64,000 bases of DNA from JAFGGG01 sp964634205. Its GTDB lineage: Bacteria > Spirochaetota > Spirochaetia > SZUA-6 > RPPD01. The stretch is from NCBI GenBank assembly GCA_964634205.1, contig CAZWKE010000006.1, positions 1 through 64,000 on the forward strand, read 5' to 3'. Position 1 is the first letter of the stretch. Every line of letters begins with the position of its first letter. Made by a program: the position numbers and the translations under genes. Positions 60,770 through 64,000 of this stretch are shown here, piece after piece. Under the pieces are notes generated by a model. It saw only the letters and a program-made list of their open reading frames with translations. It searched no databases and had not been told where the DNA came from.

Positions 60770-61356
60770 GTTATATCGGGATTATTATTACCTTTGTCTT
60801 TATTAATAATTTCATTTTTACCCAGTTTCTGGGCCTTTGTCCCTTTATCGGGGTGTCCCGCAGGGTAGACTCGGCCGTCGGAATGGGTTTCGCGGTTATT
60901 TTTGTGATGTCGATTGCCTCGCTGGTTACCTGGATGATCTACAACCTGGCCCTGATTCCTCTGAACATGGCATACCTACAGACCATCACCTTTGTGCTGG
61001 TCATTGCCACACTGGTGCAGCTTGTGGAAATGGTGATACAGAAGGTGTCTCCGGTGCTTTACAAGGCCCTGGGTATTTATCTGCCCCTGATAACCACCAA
61101 CTGCGCGGTACTGGGGATTGCCCTGATCGCGGTACAGAAAAATTATAATGCGCTGGAAAGCTTTGTTGCGGGATTTGCGGCCGGTGTCGGCTTTTTGCTG
61201 GCTATTCTGTTGATGTCGTCCATTCGGGAGAGACTGGATGCCGAATGGGTGCCAAAACCGCTGCGCGGTGTGCCGATCGCCTTTGTAACGGCCGGATTGA
61301 TGGCCATGGCCTTTATGGCCTTTGATATGGGATTGTTGAAGAATTTAATCGGATAG
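60766..61356 (+). CDS. rnfA: Rnf complex subunit A
   Basis: This 196-residue membrane subunit pairs with RnfE. FLGLCPFIGVSRRVDSAVGMG and TTNCAVLGIALI hold the conserved cysteines. Six helices are visible. It overlaps rnfE by four bases. Confidence 0.97.
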   Translation: MSYIGIIITFVFINNFIFTQFLGLCPFIGVSRRVDSAVGMGFAVIFVMSIASLVTWMIYNLALIPLNMAYLQTITFVLVIATLVQLVEMVIQKVSPVLYKALGIYLPLITTNCAVLGIALIAVQKNYNALESFVAGFAAGVGFLLAILLMSSIRERLDAEWVPKPLRGVPIAFVTAGLMAMAFMAFDMGLLKNLIG

Positions 61357-61371
61357 GAGTAAAATGATTTT

Positions 61372-62184
61372 ATGCATATAGATGTAATACATATATTGGA
61401 AGCGTTTGCTTCAGTTTCAACTTTGGGGATTCTGTTCGGTGTGGGACTTTCCCTTGCCTCCAGGGCCCTGGCCGTGAAAAAGGACGACCTGCTGGAAAAA
61501 CTGGAGCATGCTCTGCCGGGTTTAAACTGCGGGGCGTGCGGTTTTGCCGGCTGTGCCTCCTATGCAGGAGAACTGGTGGGAGGGGAAGCGGCGGTTACCC
61601 TCTGCACTCCCGGAGGAAGCGCGGTTGCGGAGAAACTGGCAGGGCTGCTGGGCAAAGAAGTGGAAACGGGGTCCAAGGTCAAAATGGTCACCCAGGTTCA
61701 CTGCCGCGGGGGAAAGGGGATTGCCCTTGAATCCTTCAGCTATAACGGTATCGAGGATTGTAACGCGCTTTATTTGCTGTACGGCGGCAATAAGGTGTGT
61801 AAATTCGGCTGTCTTGGTAAGGGAAGTTGTGTAAGGGTATGCCCCGTTGACGCCATTGCCTATGATGATATCGGTCTTGTCTGGGTAGACAAGGACAAAT
61901 GTATCAGCTGCGGGAAATGCGTGGATGTCTGCCCCACGGGAGTTATGCAGTGGCTGCCTTATAATGCCGATCGTTTTGTTGCCTGTAATTCAACGGACAA
62001 GGGCCCGGTGGTGAGGAAGTACTGCAAGGTCGGTTGTATCGGCTGCAAGATATGCGCAAAAAAATCTCCTGAAGGAGGTTTTGTGATTGAGAATTTTCTG
62101 GCCCGGGTGGATTTTGAACAGACGGGCGAAAGAGAGCAGGCGGCTGGCGCGTGTCCGACAAAATGCATTATTAAAAACCAATAA
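61372..62184 (+). CDS. rnfB: Rnf complex subunit B (ferredoxin-accepting)
   Basis: This 270-residue subunit takes electrons from ferredoxin. It has a membrane anchor at residues 10-30, a first cluster motif (CGACGFAGCASYAG plus a later Cys), then ferredoxin-type motifs (GNKVCKFGCLGKGSCVRVCP, CISCGKCVDVCPTGV, CKVGCIGCKICAKKSP). It completes the Rnf set. The complex couples ferredoxin oxidation with NAD reduction to Na+ or H+ export. Confidence 0.96.
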   Translation: MHIDVIHILEAFASVSTLGILFGVGLSLASRALAVKKDDLLEKLEHALPGLNCGACGFAGCASYAGELVGGEAAVTLCTPGGSAVAEKLAGLLGKEVETGSKVKMVTQVHCRGGKGIALESFSYNGIEDCNALYLLYGGNKVCKFGCLGKGSCVRVCPVDAIAYDDIGLVWVDKDKCISCGKCVDVCPTGVMQWLPYNADRFVACNSTDKGPVVRKYCKVGCIGCKICAKKSPEGGFVIENFLARVDFEQTGEREQAAGACPTKCIIKNQ

Positions 62185-62194
62185 ATAGTATATA

Positions 62195-64000
62195 ATGAAA
62201 TCGATAAACCTTGTCTTTGGCATACACAATCACAAACCGCTTGGCTGCGCGGATTCCGAACTTGAGGAAGCCTATCAAAAATCATATAAAAGCTATCTAA
62301 GTATTCTGCATGAATTCGAGGATATACCGGTTACCCTTCATTTTTCCGGAATTCTCTTGGAATGGCTGGAAAACAAACACCCGGAATATTTTGTTCTCCT
62401 GCGTGAGATGCTGAAGAACAAACAGGTGGAACTGATCGGCGGCGGCTATTTTGATCCCATTCTGACCATGATCCCCCTGTCGGACAAATTGGGGCAGATC
62501 GAACTGTTGACCACCTATATTCGCGCGAATTTCGGAAACCGGCCGCGGGGCATCTGGTTGACGGAACAGGAGTGGGAACAGGGCCTTGCCCAGGTGCTGA
62601 CAAACTGCGGTATGGAATATCTTTTTCTGGAGGATACGATTTTCAAACTGGCCGGCCTGGACAGCGAGGATTTGTATTACAGCTGCCTTACCGAAGACCA
62701 GGGGAAGATAATTAACGCGATTCCCATCTGCAAGGAACTGAATACAATGGCCTTCCATAAAAAGCCCAGAGAGGTGATACGTTATATAAAGGACAGGGGC
62801 GATAAACACGGCAACCGTGTAATCTGTTTTTTTGAAGACGGGGAGAACTGGATTAAGGGTGACGCGGAAGTAAACAGTCGCCATAAACAGGAATGGCTGC
62901 GTAAATTTCTAATGCTGCTGCGAGCAAACCGGCATTGCATAACCCCGATCCATGCCAAAGCATATATTGGGAATCTGGGGAGGCGTAAAAAAATATATCT
63001 GCCGGATTATTCGAGTTCATTGGTGCAAAAGTGGATTATGAACCGGGGGAATACCACCGGGATGTTTAAGTCCTCATATTATCAGGTCAGAGGTTTCAAG
63101 AACTTTTTTTCGCGCTATCCGGAAAGCAACCTGATGTACAGTAAAATGCTGTATACACACATTCTTGTAAACCAGGTACGCGGGGATAAATACCGTAAAA
63201 AAGCCTCACGGGAGGAGTTGTGGAAGGCGCAATGTAATTTTGCCTACTGGCCCGGAAAATTCCTGGGTATCTATTCCAATCCGCTGCGCAAAGAGGTGTA
63301 TCGGAATATGATCGCCTCGGAAAAAGGCACAAGAACCGCAGGCATATTTCTGACCTCCATTATCGCGACGGATTTTGATATGGATGGTGAGAACGAGTAT
63401 TTATACCAGGGCTCGGTCATGAACGTGTATCTTCATAACCGGGGTGGAGCGGTATTCGAGCTTGATTATATTCCGGCCTATTGGAACTACCTCGATACCG
63501 TGGCCAGGACAAGAGAGCTCTATCATATTCCGCAGGACTGGCGATATTGTATGGATTGGTATACCAGAAATGCTTTTCTGGATCATTTCATTGATACAAA
63601 AACCACAATAGATGATTTTGACGGCATGCTGTATAACGAACTGGGGAGCTTTATTAATTATAAATATGATCTGGAAGAACTGGACAGAGAGAAGAACATC
63701 GTTGTGTTTAAACGCCAGGGTTCCGTAAAAACAAAAAGAAAGCAGCAGGCCGTGCTCCTGCGTAAAAAATACTGTATAAAAAAGAATTCCATTCAGGTCA
63801 GTTATACAATTACCAATATGTCGGAAGAAGCGCTTTATACAAGGTTTGCCGTAGAATGCAACCTTTCCCTTGTTTCACACGAAAGAAAGGATGTTCACTT
63901 TTGTGTTCCCCGCGGGAAAGGCCTGAAAAGACTGGATAACACAAAATCCGAAACCTTGGATATCGATAAGATCGCGATTCAGGACAGGGCAAACGGTGTT
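62195..64000 (+). CDS. GH57 family alpha-amylase / 4-alpha-glucanotransferase, 3' end outside the window
   Basis: The visible 602 residues open with GIHNHKPLG (motif 1). Motif 3 is WLTEQEWEQG with nucleophile E124, and motif 4 is FFEDGENWIKGD with acid/base D215, matching the E123/D214 pair of the Thermococcus glucanotransferase. GGYFDPIL supplies further active-site residues. The C-terminal part beyond ~390 is the beta-sandwich half, which runs off the window. It should act on cytoplasmic alpha-glucans. The ATG lies ten bases after rnfB and has no clear ribosome site, so rnf cotranscription may extend to it. Confidence 0.9.
   Translation, partial: MKSINLVFGIHNHKPLGCADSELEEAYQKSYKSYLSILHEFEDIPVTLHFSGILLEWLENKHPEYFVLLREMLKNKQVELIGGGYFDPILTMIPLSDKLGQIELLTTYIRANFGNRPRGIWLTEQEWEQGLAQVLTNCGMEYLFLEDTIFKLAGLDSEDLYYSCLTEDQGKIINAIPICKELNTMAFHKKPREVIRYIKDRGDKHGNRVICFFEDGENWIKGDAEVNSRHKQEWLRKFLMLLRANRHCITPIHAKAYIGNLGRRKKIYLPDYSSSLVQKWIMNRGNTTGMFKSSYYQVRGFKNFFSRYPESNLMYSKMLYTHILVNQVRGDKYRKKASREELWKAQCNFAYWPGKFLGIYSNPLRKEVYRNMIASEKGTRTAGIFLTSIIATDFDMDGENEYLYQGSVMNVYLHNRGGAVFELDYIPAYWNYLDTVARTRELYHIPQDWRYCMDWYTRNAFLDHFIDTKTTIDDFDGMLYNELGSFINYKYDLEELDREKNIVVFKRQGSVKTKRKQQAVLLRKKYCIKKNSIQVSYTITNMSEEALYTRFAVECNLSLVSHERKDVHFCVPRGKGLKRLDNTKSETLDIDKIAIQDRANGV

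Noticed and set aside
1..64000. Mobile elements, phage genes, CRISPR arrays or defence islands
   Set aside because: No transposase, integrase, phage structural gene, Cas gene or regularly spaced repeat was seen; gene content looks like core chromosome.

Overview
The window reads as chromosomal sequence from a diderm, probably anaerobic, heterotrophic bacterium. The diderm signs are an Mla-type ABC/MCE lipid transporter and several lipoproteins. The anaerobic sign is a complete Rnf ferredoxin:NAD+ complex. The mix of receptors with LacI-type sensor domains, partner-switching proteins, sulfotransferase and spirochaete-like lipoboxes suggests Spirochaetota, but that placement is inference. A run of 100 N at 54721-54820 marks a scaffold join, so the sequence is a draft assembly. 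I see no phage, transposon, CRISPR array or rRNA. Almost all of the DNA is coding and no gene-free stretch exceeds about 270 bases.

Layout. Positions 1-9.4 kb hold the 3' part of a tRNA-Arg, a secreted GH5 glycosidase, a cyclase-family hydrolase, a group of small zinc-ribbon proteins, a LacI-sensor/chemotaxis-type fusion receptor, a DUF1883 protein, a MutY-like glycosylase, a cyclic-nucleotide-linked anti-sigma-type kinase and purQ. Positions 9.4-22.4 kb hold purL, a PtsN-like EIIA, glyA, and a long minus-strand array: DUF2089 regulator, SHOCT-like protein, alr, gcvT, gcvH, gcvPA, gcvPB, lipA and lipM. This array encodes the whole glycine cleavage system with its lipoylation enzymes; glyA, just downstream, supplies the one-carbon link.

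Positions 22.6-31 kb hold a lipoprotein, pyrD-pyrK, and a signalling block: STAS protein, SpoIIE-type phosphatase, HPt/REC/GGDEF protein and a six-helix membrane chemoreceptor. Positions 31-41.5 kb hold a sulfotransferase, lgt, an hsp20/J-domain pair behind a sigma-54-like promoter, DinB, and an XRE-cupin regulator followed by two tandem aconitase-family small/large subunit pairs. Then come ssb and a second copy of the cyclic-nucleotide-linked kinase.

Positions 41.7-54.7 kb hold a BtuFCD/FecBCD-type uptake system, an EF-G-like GTPase, DUF167, PEBP, hisS, a TPR protein, a P-loop/Asp23-like protein, a pseudouridine synthase and mlaD-mlaF-mlaE. MlaE is cut by the gap. Positions 54.9-64 kb hold a DUF212 protein, an unknown membrane protein, rnfCDGEAB and a GH57 glucanotransferase/amylase that runs off the end.

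The strongest leads for something undescribed are these: two paralogous proteins that join a pseudo-receiver, an RsbW-type ATPase and a cyclic-nucleotide domain, in the same window as a STAS protein and a SpoIIE phosphatase; the soluble LacI-sensor/MCP fusion; the P-loop/Asp23 fusion beside the Mla genes; the doubled aconitase-family operon; and the unknown membrane protein coupled to rnfC.
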